Of a stretch of 25,000 nucleotides of DNA, positions 1 through 7,980 are shown piece by piece. Below the pieces are notes generated by a model that ran no database searches, had not been told where the DNA came from, and was given only the letters and a program-made list of their open reading frames with translations. Origin of the DNA: Prorocentrum cordatum (Eukaryota; Sar; Dinophyceae; Prorocentrales; Prorocentraceae); NCBI GenBank assembly GCA_963575745.1, contig CAUYUJ010004299.1, positions 1-25,000 on the forward strand. The letters are read 5' to 3'. Both the position numbers and the translations under genes were made by a program. The number at the start of each line of letters is the position of its first letter. Within the stretch, counting starts at the first letter, position 1.

Positions 1-512
1 CGGCGCGCTTCCCGTCACGACGGCGGGCCGCAAGGGGCCGCCAGGTCTCTGGGCCGCGCTGATGGAGGACGCGAGATGTTCTGGCGCGACGCCCAAGGGC
101 GAGGGGCAGCTGGACGCGCGCCGCGGGTTCTTTCTCCGCGGGGATCACCCCGAGCTGTCGCGGGCATGGCATAAGTGGCTGAGATCGGTCAAGCCTCTTC
201 GCTTCAGACGAGTTCTCTCCGCTCGGGGGGGGGGCCGCGGACGCGGCGGGCGAGACCGCCGTTGCGCGGCTGGATTGCGACGCGCGCGGCTAAAAAATCC
301 AGGGAGATAATGACTTCGCTAATCATGAGCTTGCTGCCCGCCAGATCCACGCGAACACGATGGCCCCGGCGCTTTCAGACAATGGCCTCAAACAGAAACA
401 TTGCCAGCATTGCGCTAGACCGCTAGACTACGCTCGAGGAGCGACGCGCTGATCCGACGCCACAGATTACACGCGCGCAGGTCTGATCCTGGCGCCAGTC
501 AGGCTCAAGTGA
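1..512. other. GC-rich DNA, nothing recognised
   Basis: The short open frames here are Arg/Gly/Pro-rich and show no motif. No RNA gene, repeat or regulatory signal was found. Confidence 0.5.
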
Positions 513-1336
513 TTCCGTCGGCGCTTTCTGCAGCTGAGCGGCCTTCCCCCGCGCCGCCAGATTTTCGCGCCGATCGGCGAGGCGCATGCCCCCGCGGGAG
601 GCAGCGAGCGGAGCGCGGCCGTGGCCAAGGCCGCGGAGGCAGGGGCCGAGACCAACGACATCGCGGCTTCCCCCAGCAAGGCGCCGGCGAGACTGGCGCC
701 GCGGCGCGAGGGCGTGGCGCGAGCCCCCCACGGGGGCGACATCTTTGCTTCCCACCTCAAGAAGCAGAGCAAGGCGGAGATGGCGCTTTACCAGGCGATG
801 ACGCACAACGGGGAGGAGGGCCGCAACGCGCGCGAGGATGCAACGGAAATGGGACGACCTCCCTGGGCCACCCGCCAGGGAAAAGGCCCGACGCGCTGGC
901 GCGCGCGGTGTTCTGTTGCGCGGTGGGGGCGGAAGGCCCAGCAGGAGGCGGCGCCGGCGGCGGCGCGGCAGGGGGCAGTGGCGAACGGGGCGGAGATGGC
1001 GGTCGAGACGCCCCTCCAGACGGGGCAGCTGGCACAAGACGTCACCCAGAAGCTCACGGCCACGCGATGCTTCAAGGTCAAGAGCGGCGAGAAGGAGAAG
1101 TAGAAAAAGGGTCGAGGACAACCTGGGCGAAGGCACGGATCGAGACGTTGCGCCGCAATAGAGCGCTGGCAGCGGCGGGCGTCGCGACCCAGCTCGACGT
1201 CTCCACGCGTTCGAAGGCGGCCAATGACGCGCAGAACTTGGCGTTCCGTGGCAGGGGCGGCAGCGCGAAGACGAAGCAGGCAAAGAAGCAGAACGAGCGC
1301 GGAACCAATCGAAGAAGGCTACCGCCTCTAAACTGA
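513..1336 (+). pseudogene. Possible decayed coding remnant, unrecognised
   Basis: Two overlapping plus-strand frames read more like protein than the surrounding GC-rich DNA. The frame open from 513 to 1103 gives an Ala/Arg/Lys-rich stretch including GGDIFASHLKKQSKAEMALY and ends in KVKSGEKEK. The other frame continues to 1336 with AKARIETLRRNRALAA and a basic tail, KTKQAKKQNERG. A shift between the two near 1080-1110 would join them, so this could be one frameshifted or spliced gene. No domain is recognisable and there is no convincing start codon. In DNA this GC-rich, long open frames arise by chance on both strands, so the call is weak. The opposite-strand frame at 423-1283 is Arg/Pro-rich and looks like a shadow. 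Confidence 0.2.
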
Positions 1337-2157
1337 CGCCTGTGGCCCACGCCGCCGCCTCGACGAGCCCCCTGCCTCCCTCGACTTCGCCCCCGCTCAG
1401 GCCCGCCAGCCAGCAGCATGCCAGGCGTCAGAGAGAGACTTCATTTTGGATGACCCTCCCAGGGACTAACATTTAGTGAACGCTCCTGGCGCGTTCCAAC
1501 GCCAAGGGGGTCACTTAAGCTACGCTAAAGTGCGGGGCCTTCGCGCCTCTCCCCGCCAGGGGGTCGGGGGGGCTGCCCCTGCTGTGCCATCCCCACATAT
1601 GCGGGGGTGCGCGGGGGTGGGGTCGTGGCCTGTCGCCACGCCGCCTTCGCGCGCCGTGTCGTCTCCCTCACGGCAGCGACTGCTCTTCCGTCGCGCTGCG
1701 CTACTGGTGCGGTTCATGCGAGCTCCCTCAGGGATTCCCAGATGCCAAAAGAGGAGACAAGAAAGCTTGGCGGAAGGCGGCGGGAGCAAAACCACCCTCC
1801 CCAAGAGATGTTATGTGGGGGGGGTCGGTGTTTCCGAGGTCGGCCAGTTGGGTCCACCCATCCATCCATCGATAACACTGGCCTCACACTTTGCTCATGG
1901 TCGGCTCGTGGTTGACCCGCAGTGCGTTCGACATTTGGTTCATTTTGTCAAGGCCTTGCAGCCTGTGCGCCGACCCTGAAGCGGGACCTCCCCAGGGACC
2001 ACCGCTGCCGCCCCCCCCAAGGCCCGCCTGGACTACGGAGGGGCGTTGCTTGCGTTTTTTCCACAGGGGACTTCCCTACCCCACCACAGACGGGACTTTC
2101 CCCAAGACCCTCCAGAACCCCCCCCCCCCTGGGAGAAGGGACCCCCCAGACCCCGGG

Positions 2158-2252
2158 GGTGGCGGTAATCTGGCCCGCGGCTCCTCCCCCCGACCCCCCG
2201 TTTTGTTCCCCCCCCTTGGGGTGGCGGTAATCTGGCCCGCGGCTCCTCCCCC
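2158..2252 (+). repeat. Two-copy direct repeat, 62-bp spacing
   Basis: The 33-bp stretch beginning GGTGGCGGTAATCTGGCCCG occurs at 2158-2190 and again at 2220-2252. It ends in a C run both times. The copies are identical as read, which suggests a recent local duplication. Confidence 0.85.
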
Positions 2253-2337
2253 TGGGGCCCCCGACCCCCTTTTGCTCCTCGCCCCCCCCCCCTTCTCCCC
2301 CCCATCAGCAAGGGAATTTGACAATTTCCTTGGGGCT

Positions 2338-2364
2338 GTCGACGACGACGACAACGACGACAGC
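2338..2364 (+). repeat. Short (GAC)n microsatellite
   Basis: An imperfect run of GAC triplets with one AAC interruption. It lies at the boundary between the C-rich DNA and the less GC-rich island that follows. Confidence 0.8.
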
Positions 2365-2399
2365 GCCTCACACACGCCGAAGGGTCGGCGGATTTGATT

Positions 2400-3029
2400 C
2401 ACTGGTGTGGCGCTTGCTTACAAGTGCTTTTCCGTGAGTTCAAGAAGTCCACCAGCGATCTCAATCTACGTCGCAATCGCTTCGGAATTGCCCCATGGTG
2501 GGTCAACCAATCATTCGGAATTGGTACCGGTGCGCGCAAGTGATTATTCACACTATGTGCCTCTTGGTAGCCTGTCGGTGATCTTGGGGCTATCTGGGAG
2601 GAGAGTCCCTGTGGTCCGTCGGATGTCCTGCCTGTGAGTCCCTCTTCGAGTTGTCTTGGAGGCATCTTGTGCCGTTGGGAGCCTCGGGGGTTGCTTTGGG
2701 ACAGTTCGGGGGGCTTCTTGAATTGCTTTGGACGCTTGCAAGATCGGAGCGGACAGATCTGGTTGGAAAGCGGAGAGTGGAGCATCTTTCGACCCACGGT
2801 TGATTGTTTTGGGGCATGCCCATGTCTTGTTTTTGATTGCAGTCTTTGTTTACGGGGCCAGGGTAGTATATTATGAAGGGTTTGCGTTGAAACGATTGCG
2901 GCTATCAGAGGCCTCTATTGGATCCTCTGTCCGGCCTCTTGGAGGCCTCTGGGGGGGGAGACAGTTTTTGTGCCGCCTGGGCGGGTTTTGCAGCAGTCCC
3001 GGGGCGATTCCAAGAGGGGTCACCACAGG
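2400..3029. other. Less GC-rich island upstream of the spliced-leader relic
   Basis: Composition falls compared with the flanks and homopolymer runs become rarer. Short open frames exist on both strands, but none shows motifs or consistent codon use. GAGGCCTCT-like words recur around 2909-2950. No gene is claimed. Confidence 0.4.
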
Positions 3030-3051
3030 TGCGTAGCCAATTTGGCTCACG
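3030..3051 (+). ncRNA. Dinoflagellate spliced-leader-like sequence (relic or SL RNA exon)
   Basis: This 22-nt stretch starts TGCGTAGCCAATTTGGCTCA. It matches the dinoflagellate spliced-leader consensus, as I remember it, at 19 of 22 positions; the differences are at positions 2 (G for C), 11 (A for T) and 21 (C for A). By a simple random-sequence estimate, such a match is expected about once in ten thousand windows of this size. Established knowledge: dinoflagellate mRNAs receive this leader by trans-splicing, and genomic copies at gene 5' ends are taken as relics of retroposed mRNAs. TGGCTCA (3044-3050) can pair with TGAGCCA (3064-3070), which would also suit a diverged SL RNA gene. There is no clean GT donor after an AAG, so a relic is more likely than a working gene. 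Confidence 0.6.
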
Positions 3052-3486
3052 TTCTTGTTAGCTTGAGCCATTCCTGTGCAAAGCTGGGGGGGGTCATCCG
3101 CACTCGCGCTGTTTGTTCTGTTCCCCCACCAAGCCCGTCTCACCAGACTCGAGTTGATGTCCTTCTGTTCCCGTTTTAGAGCTCTGCTCTTGAGAAATTG
3201 CAGGTCGCCAAACAGAAGGCAGCAGCATGCTGAAACAACGAGTCTGAAGATCAGCATGTGCGCGCGCAGATGCGCACAGTGCGCACACCCTGGCAGGAAA
3301 ACGTTGTTTAGTCAGGGGCATCAGCTCACCACCGTTTCCAAGCCGTGCCAAACACCCTTTACATCACAATTGCAATCGGCCAGTCATTTCGATACCCACG
3401 AGCACGGCCACCTGCACTGCTTGACGCGGCTGGTTGAGACTGCACGTGGGCCAGCCAGAACTAGGATTGCTTCCAAGCGCTGTTGA
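3052..3486. other. Interval between the spliced-leader relic and the zinc-ribbon/HNH frame
   Basis: Open frames exist, including one in the same frame as the gene downstream that ends at the TGA at 3484-3486, but codon use and composition do not look coding. If the relic marks a retroposed mRNA, this is its 5' leader or decayed coding sequence. An in-frame ATG for the zinc ribbon is not found after 3484. Confidence 0.35.
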
Positions 3487-4224
3487 GGCGGACAAAATGA
3501 TGATGGCGAGTGGAAGTGCAGAAGTTGTGGCGTCTATAAAACGTCTTGTGATTTCTATAAGGACTCTTCTCGGAGCTCTGGATTGACAGCCCAATGCGCA
3601 GCATGTGCTAAATATTCGAACCATCAATATAAACGCACCTTTCGTGGGGGAATTATTTCGCTGGCCGCGAGCGCGAGGAGACGGGGCATCACCTGTGGAT
3701 TCGATTGCACACTCACAACCAATGATCTGTTTGACATGTTGCTCGGACAAGAAGGCCGATGCTTTTATTCTGGTGTTCTGATGGAATGCGTTGTACCGAA
3801 TTCCCATTGGCGCATGTCACTGGAGCGGCTTGACAACAACCTTGGGTATTCGCTCGACAATTGCGTATTGCCGGCAGCTGAGTTCAACACGAGTGATTTT
3901 TCCAAGAACAAAAAGGGTTGTTATGAGGTTTATGGAACAGCTCAGTGGTCGCGAAGAAAAGTGGCAGAGGTGCCTTTTTTGCGCATCAGGGACGTCGATG
4001 CCAATCGCTTGGCGGAGGCGGTCGAAGAAGCACACAGCTCATCGTTGTTTCCATACTTTCGGGAAGCGTTTTGCGACCAGCATGGGGAATATGCGCGTCG
4101 CTCTGATGGGCCACTCTCCAAGACCAAGGTTTACAAACGCAGCTACACTTACCAGTACCGGCGTACTTTGCGAGGCACTCTGTCGAATATGTTGAGTGGT
4201 GCGCGTCGCAGGTCCAAATTTTGA
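3487..4224 (+). CDS. Zinc-ribbon plus HNH-like (His-Me finger-like) protein, 5' end incomplete, ends at premature TGA
   Basis: The frame is open from 3487 (after TGA at 3484) to TGA at 4222-4224. Counting codons from 3487, a four-Cys zinc ribbon comes first (C11, C14, C37, C40, within WKCRSCG and QCAACAK). The HNH-like block follows at about codons 84-135: GRCFYSG, then WRMSLERLDNNLGY, then DNCV and EFNT. Established knowledge: zinc knuckles with this spacing often precede HNH-type nucleases, and the D/E-R-x-D-N-x(2)-G-Y-x(3)-N pattern resembles the HNH metal site with Arg where the second His usually is. Nuclease activity is inferred. No in-frame ATG precedes the zinc ribbon, so a spliced 5' exon or decay is likely. 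The last ~25 codons are the start of a second copy of the domain (see 4225-4572). Probably a mobile-element or selfish-nuclease gene. Confidence 0.7.
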   Translation, partial: GGQNDDGEWKCRSCGVYKTSCDFYKDSSRSSGLTAQCAACAKYSNHQYKRTFRGGIISLAASARRRGITCGFDCTLTTNDLFDMLLGQEGRCFYSGVLMECVVPNSHWRMSLERLDNNLGYSLDNCVLPAAEFNTSDFSKNKKGCYEVYGTAQWSRRKVAEVPFLRIRDVDANRLAEAVEEAHSSSLFPYFREAFCDQHGEYARRSDGPLSKTKVYKRSYTYQYRRTLRGTLSNMLSGARRRSKF

Positions 4225-4572
4225 GGCCAGGCATGCGATCTGTCACTGGAGAGTCTTACCGACATGCTGTGGTCACAAGGGGGTCGCTGCTACTATTCGG
4301 CGGTGCCGATGGAATACTCGATTCCCAGCTCAGATTGGCGTATGTCGCTCGAGCGTCTCGACAACGAGCTTGGTTACATTGTGAGCAACTGCGTATTCGT
4401 GGCTTGTGAGTTCAACACGCCCGATTGGAGTCGCAGGAGTCCGAGAGACACGGTGTATGGAACAGCACAATGGTCCAAGGAGAAGGTCGCTTGCGTATGG
4501 GGCAGTCCTCAGGATGAATTCGCTGGCGTCGCAGTCGGAGGTTCGGACTTCACAGGGGCCAGTTGTGGCTGA
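4225..4572 (+). pseudogene. Second HNH-like domain, separated from the first by one in-frame TGA
   Basis: This continues in the same frame as 3487-4224. It repeats the HNH-like block: GRCYYSA, WRMSLERLDNELGY, SNCV, CEFNT and YGTAQWS. The two copies align without gaps from 3628 to about 3891 against 4156 to about 4419, at a fixed 528-bp offset. The TGA at 4222 falls exactly where copy 1 has a Cys codon (TGT, 3694-3696), so a single TGT-to-TGA change explains the break. Copy 2 then loses one codon before YGTAQWS. The four-Cys ribbon of copy 1 is not conserved ahead of copy 2. The frame closes at 4572, soon after an apparent shift (see 4480-4693). A separate short gene is possible but less likely. 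Confidence 0.6.
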
Positions 4573-4693
4573 ATGTGTGCTCGGCAAGAAGCAGATTACG
4601 ACGATAAACAATTCAACTACCACTGCCGAGAAGACGCAGACGGTCGAAACTGAACAATGGCGAGCCCGAGGAACAAGCAAAGTAAAGGACTAA
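4480..4693 (+). pseudogene. Likely frameshifted C-terminal tail of the HNH-like gene
   Basis: After KVA in copy 2 the similarity to copy 1 (LRI) moves to the next frame, which reads AVLRMNS and then a Thr/Lys-rich tail, KKQITTINNSTTTAEKTQTV, ending at TAA 4691-4693. The original frame instead runs into a Gly-rich stretch and stops at 4572. One extra base near 4485-4500 would account for this. It could equally be chance, because the tail has no homologous counterpart in copy 1. Confidence 0.35.
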
Positions 4694-4699
4694 GAGGGA

Positions 4700-5442
4700 G
4701 GGAGTCCATTCCAGGATGGCAGACTTTCTGACAAGCAGGCTGGCAATGTCATTTTTCGACTGCGCGTTGTGGAGAAGCGTGCTGACATTCGGGTGGAGAC
4801 CGAACCCGCGATATTAGTATAGGCTGCCATGAGTGATGTGTGAACCCCCACCGCTCTAAGCAGCCGACCGACCGGCCCGGCTACTGCTGCAGTGTTTAGC
4901 CCTTAATTCCAAGAGACAGCCGAAGACGCTTCGAGCCCCAGACGCGACATTTGCAACAAAAAAGCGGGGTCACCACCAGAGTGGTCGCCAGCTTCTTGTG
5001 AGGATCGAGGTTCGAGGGTCGAGAAGTGTCAAGGACGAGTGTGGACATTTTTGAGCGACCTTCCTAGTTGCGAGCCCCCCTTGGCATAGCCGGGAAGAAG
5101 CAGGGGAGGGCGGGAGTGTAAGCCCCTGTGCAGGATCAGCCGAGAATCTTCGCCGTCTTCAGAGACTTCCAGGCGCTGCCGCTATTCCTCGTGGAGTTTC
5201 GCACGTGACCGGAGACCGCCCGAAGGCGGCCTGACGTCTGTCGCGGCTCAGGGGCGCAGGAGGATTCGGGGGCGGCCAAGAGGAGGGTGATGGATGACTG
5301 GGGGGGGGGCGGGGGTGGATGTCGTGGCTAGGGACATGAGATCTCCCCGGATTTCCTGGCCCCTGCTTTTCTTCCAATACGCATCCTGGACCCCCCACTG
5401 GGCCGCGTGCGTGCCTCGGGCCATGATTTGCCATATAACTTC
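4700..5442. other. Non-coding interval, nothing recognised
   Basis: Mixed composition. Short words such as GAGGATCGAGG/TTCGAGGGTCGAG recur around 5000-5020. The minus-strand open frame 5159-5572 is Pro/Gly-rich and overlaps the foldback element, so it is not taken as a gene. Confidence 0.45.
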
Positions 5443-5679
5443 GGGGGCAACGATAAGGGGGGGATACGCCTAGGGGGGGATGCATCAGCCCCCAGATCGC
5501 TCCTTCACCGCCGATAGGGCCCCGATAGCCCCAACCTGCCCAGGAAGGTGCGGATTCAGCATCGGAGGCCATCGCCGACCTATCGGCGATGTGTCGCCGA
5601 TTCCAGGTCGATGCAGTCCCCCCCTTATGCCAGTCCCCCCTTCTGACAGTCCCCCTCTATCGTTGCTATCGTTGTCCCT
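5443..5679 (+). mobile_element. Foldback (MITE-like) element, family A copy 1
   Basis: The left arm starts GGGGGCAACGATAAGG and runs to GATGCATC near 5486. The right arm starts GTCGATGCA at 5607 and ends CGTTGTCCC near 5678, giving long imperfect terminal inverted repeats. The core holds CCCAGGAAGGTGCGGATT, a run of ATCGCCGA-type words, and GCCGATTCCAGGTCGATGCA, all shared with the copy at 7769-7980. The right arm is expanded relative to copy 2, with an extra CAGTCCCCC segment and a duplicated CTATCGTTG. No protein is encoded, so it would be non-autonomous. No clear target-site duplication was found. Confidence 0.7.
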
Positions 5680-5844
5680 CACAGCCTCCCCGTCTTGGAC
5701 GCCCCCGAGCGACCGGAGTGCACCCGCCCGCGGACACCGGCGACCTTGCGTGCCCTCGCCCTCGCCTGCGCGCCTGCGCGCCGGCCCAGCGCCCGCGCGC
5801 CGCTCGCCTCTGCCCCCGCCAGAGTTCCGGCAGCTTGAGTGCTT

Positions 5845-6007
5845 CAGGAGGGGCAAAAACACACAGACACAATGAATCGTCGCTCTCCAAGAAAACATGG
5901 GAAGATATGGGAAGCGGGGGGGAAGACGAGAATCCAGAAAGTAGGAGAAAATATGGGGAATCCTGGGATTTGTGTCTATTTATTTTGTGTGCCCCAGGGC
6001 CCCTTCA
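5845..6007 (+). mobile_element. ~160-bp repeat element, family B copy 1
   Basis: Starts CAGGAGGGGCAAAAACACAC, passes through ACAATGAATCGTCG and a purine-rich middle (ATATGGGAAG, CCAGAAA, ATATGGGGAAT), and ends TTTGTGTGCCCCAGGGCCCC. The same order is seen reversed at 6634-6797 and forward, without the last ~15 bp, at 9321-9457. Both ends are rich in CA or TG dinucleotides and roughly inverted. CTTCAG flanks both sides of this copy and could be a target-site duplication. I see no tRNA-type A or B box, so a classic SINE is not supported. Confidence 0.7.
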
Positions 6008-6192
6008 GTTCCTGCGAGTCGACAACGGCTGTCGATTCGCAAGCCATGGGTGGTGGCCCGAAGGGCTCCCCGAGACGAGGCGGTCCGATCCGACGCCTTA
6101 TCCCGTACCGGCTCGACATCGATCCGATTCCCGGATAGCTGTCCGATCCGATTCCGGTTCGAGCTCCGCTTGCAGATGTCTGGTCCGATGAT
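6008..6192. repeat. Degenerate repeats around TCCGATCCGA
   Basis: TCCGATCCGA or close variants recur at about 6087, 6119 and 6148, with related words up to the edge of the next foldback element. Probably local slippage. No coding signal. Confidence 0.4.
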
Positions 6193-6395
6193 CGGGCCAG
6201 ACGAAAGGGGGGGGATTGGGAAAGGGGGGGTTACGAAATCTGCTGCATGCAGCTGGTTTCGGCCCCACCGAGGGGCCCAGGGGCCCACTCCTCGATACAT
6301 GGGCGCCTCCCGGCGCCGGAAGTCGCCGGGAATATTAACTACGTGAGTTGATTCTCAACCCCCCCCTTTGTTATCCCCCTCTTTCGCCCGGCCCG
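6193..6395 (+). mobile_element. Foldback element, family C
   Basis: The left arm at 6193-6232 (CGGGCCAGACGAAAGGGGGG and on to GGGTT) is the near-complement of the right arm at 6357-6395 (AACCCCCCCCTTTG to CGCCCGGCCCG). The arms are about 39 bp. The core holds nested palindromes: CTGCATGCAG at 6242-6251 and a CCGGCGCCGG core near 6310. Its architecture matches family A, with G-run arms and a ~200-bp total, but the sequence differs. It encodes nothing. Confidence 0.65.
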
Positions 6396-6633
6396 AGATG
6401 AGTCGGTTGCCGCTGTGGCCCCGATGTGAGACTCGACGAGATTCCGACATTGGTCCTTCTTCCCGCCTCGGTATTGGTCCTTGCTGCAACCTCTGGAGTA
6501 TTCGGTCGGCCCCTTCCCCAGGAGCGTGTTTTCAACCTGAGTCTTTTTCGACGGTTCCGGAACAGAGCGGTCTCCGAAAGTGGCGAGCACACCCGGCGCG
6601 ATTTGTTCCGAGTCGGCATAGGCCTGCGTTCTT

Positions 6634-6797
6634 CTGAAGGGGCCCCAGGACACACAAACAAATACACACAAATGAAAATATTCCCCATATCTTCCGATAT
6701 TTTCTGGGTTTTTGTCTCCCCCCCCACTTCCCATATTTCCCCATATTCTCTGGGGAATCGACGATTCATTGTGTCTGTGTGTTTTTCCCCCTCCTGG
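6634..6797 (-). mobile_element. ~160-bp repeat element, family B copy 2 (inverted)
   Basis: The reverse complement of this stretch reads CCAGGAGGGGGAAAAACACA, CACAATGAATCGTCGATTCC, CCAGAAAATATCGG and ends TTTGTGTGTCCTGGGGCCCC. This matches family B copy 1 along its whole length. With copy 1 it forms an inverted pair enclosing the family C foldback element at 6193-6395. Confidence 0.75.
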
Positions 6798-6851
6798 TCT
6801 TCCGCCAGATGAACCCAGCGCGACGGCAATTAGGGGAAAGCTTATGGCATG

Positions 6852-7057
6852 GGCGCATCGCTTGGCGCATCGCTTGGCGCATGGCTTGGCCTTGCTTGGC
6901 GTTGCCCGGCATTGCTGTGCACTGCTTGGCGCCGCTTGGCATTGCGTGGCATTGCCTAGCATTGCTCGGCATTGCTTGGCATGGCTTGGCGCTGCTTGGC
7001 TTTGATTTGCACTGATCGGCGTTGTTTGGCCTTGCTTGGCGTTGCTTTGCAATGCTG
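6852..7057 (+). repeat. Decamer array, consensus GGCATTGCTT
   Basis: Three 12-bp units (GGCGCATCGCTT and variants, 6852-6887) are followed by about seventeen 10-bp units up to 7057. Units vary mostly at positions 4-6 and 9-10. Because three units make ten codons, the reverse strand reads as a Gln/Ala/Met/Cys-rich pseudo-protein, which I take to be an artefact. Confidence 0.85.
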
Positions 7058-7480
7058 GGGGAACCCGGAAAAGCAAGAGAGGGGAGCCCGAGGAACCAAA
7101 TCAAATTATCCGACCAGGGAAGCTGGGGAACCCGAGGAACCTCGGAGGAACGGGCAACATGAGAATACGAGGCACCGGGGGCGGGGGGCCCGAGAAACCC
7201 AGGAAACCCGAGGAATCTCCGGGGAACGAATAACGTAAGAATATGAGGCACCGGGGGCGGGGAACCCGAGGGACCCGGGGAATTCGAGGATATTACGGGG
7301 AGCGGGCACGGTAAGAATACCAGACACCAACTTTTTGCCAAGTAGGAAGCCCCTTAGGTAAGCATAATGGGGGACTGGGAAGCACCGGGGGCGGGGAGCC
7401 CGAGGAACCCGAAGAACCTCCGAGCATCGGGCAAAGTATCAGCAGGAGGCACCAGCCTTTCACCAAGTAAGAGCCCCTTG
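7058..7480 (+). repeat. G/A-rich imperfect tandem repeats
   Basis: GGCACCGGGGGCGGGG begins at 7171 and 7247, and a variant at 7381, each time followed by CCCGAG-type words and GAATAYGAGGCACC or GGGCAA-type words. Spacing is 76 and then 134 bp. A second module, (A/G)CCAAGTA(A/G)G followed by AGCCCCTT, occurs near 7338 and 7463. Open frames here have no codon bias. Confidence 0.6.
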
Positions 7481-7594
7481 GGCAAGCCTGGTTGGGGACA
7501 GATCGGTCTTCGGTCCAGTCCTGGGGTGCGTCCCGGCAGGAACCGCGAGGGACGCCCGACCGTGGCGACGAGGTTCCTCCTGGAGACCCAAACC

Positions 7595-7659
7595 AAGGCC
7601 CCACAACAGGACAGGGCTGGACCCAAACAAGGCCCCACAACAGAATAGGGCTGGACCTA
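7595..7659 (+). repeat. Two-copy tandem repeat, ~34-bp unit
   Basis: AAGGCCCCACAACAG is followed by an AGGGCTGGACC-type word at 7595-7628 and again at 7629-7659. The second copy's AGGGCTGGACCTAAG (7647-7661) is exactly complementary to 7984-7998. Confidence 0.8.
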
Positions 7660-7768
7660 AGGGCTTCGGCAGTGCTTTCTTTTTCCTTTGGGGGGGAGGT
7701 ACAGGAAAGCAGGCAGGCAGAGCAAAACGAACAACAAAACGAAAGCAAAACGAATAGCAACGTTTATC

Positions 7769-7980
7769 GGGGGCAACGATAGGGGGGGGATAGGCATAGG
7801 GGGGGATGCATCGACACCCAATCGCCGATTGATCGCCGCGATAGGGGCCGGTGGCCCCAACTGGCCCAGGAAGGTGCGGATTTGCTATCGGAGGCCTATC
7901 GCCGATCTATTGGCAATGTATCGCCGATTCCAGGTCGATGCATTCCCCCCCTATGCCTATCCCCCCATATCGTTGCCCCT
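7769..7980 (+). mobile_element. Foldback (MITE-like) element, family A copy 2
   Basis: The left arm from 7769 (GGGGGCAACGATAGG, then GGGATAGGCATAGG and GGGATGCATCGAC, to 7815) is nearly the perfect complement of the right arm at 7934-7979 (GTCGATGCATTCCCCCC to ATATCGTTGCCCC). The arms are about 46 bp with two or three differences. The core contains GGGGCCGGTGGCCCC, a perfect short hairpin, and several ATCGCCGAT words. This is the cleaner of the two family A copies, so it is probably the younger. No open frame of note. Confidence 0.8.

Larger units (their letters stand above)
1340..2399. other. Non-coding DNA rich in C and G runs
   Basis: Many homopolymer runs of C or G, for example near 2118-2130 and 2280-2300, give Pro/Gly-rich open frames that I treat as composition artefacts. 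A 62-bp-spaced direct repeat (2158-2252) and a short GAC run (2338-2364) lie inside. No gene is supported. Confidence 0.5.

Noticed and set aside
423-1283. 286-codon minus-strand open frame
   Set aside because: Arg/Pro/Leu-rich, no motif, and opposite the forward frames that look more protein-like. Typical of a GC-rich shadow.
5845-6007. tRNA-derived SINE for the ~160-bp family
   Set aside because: No recognisable RNA polymerase III A or B box and no A-rich tail. The ends are roughly inverted instead.
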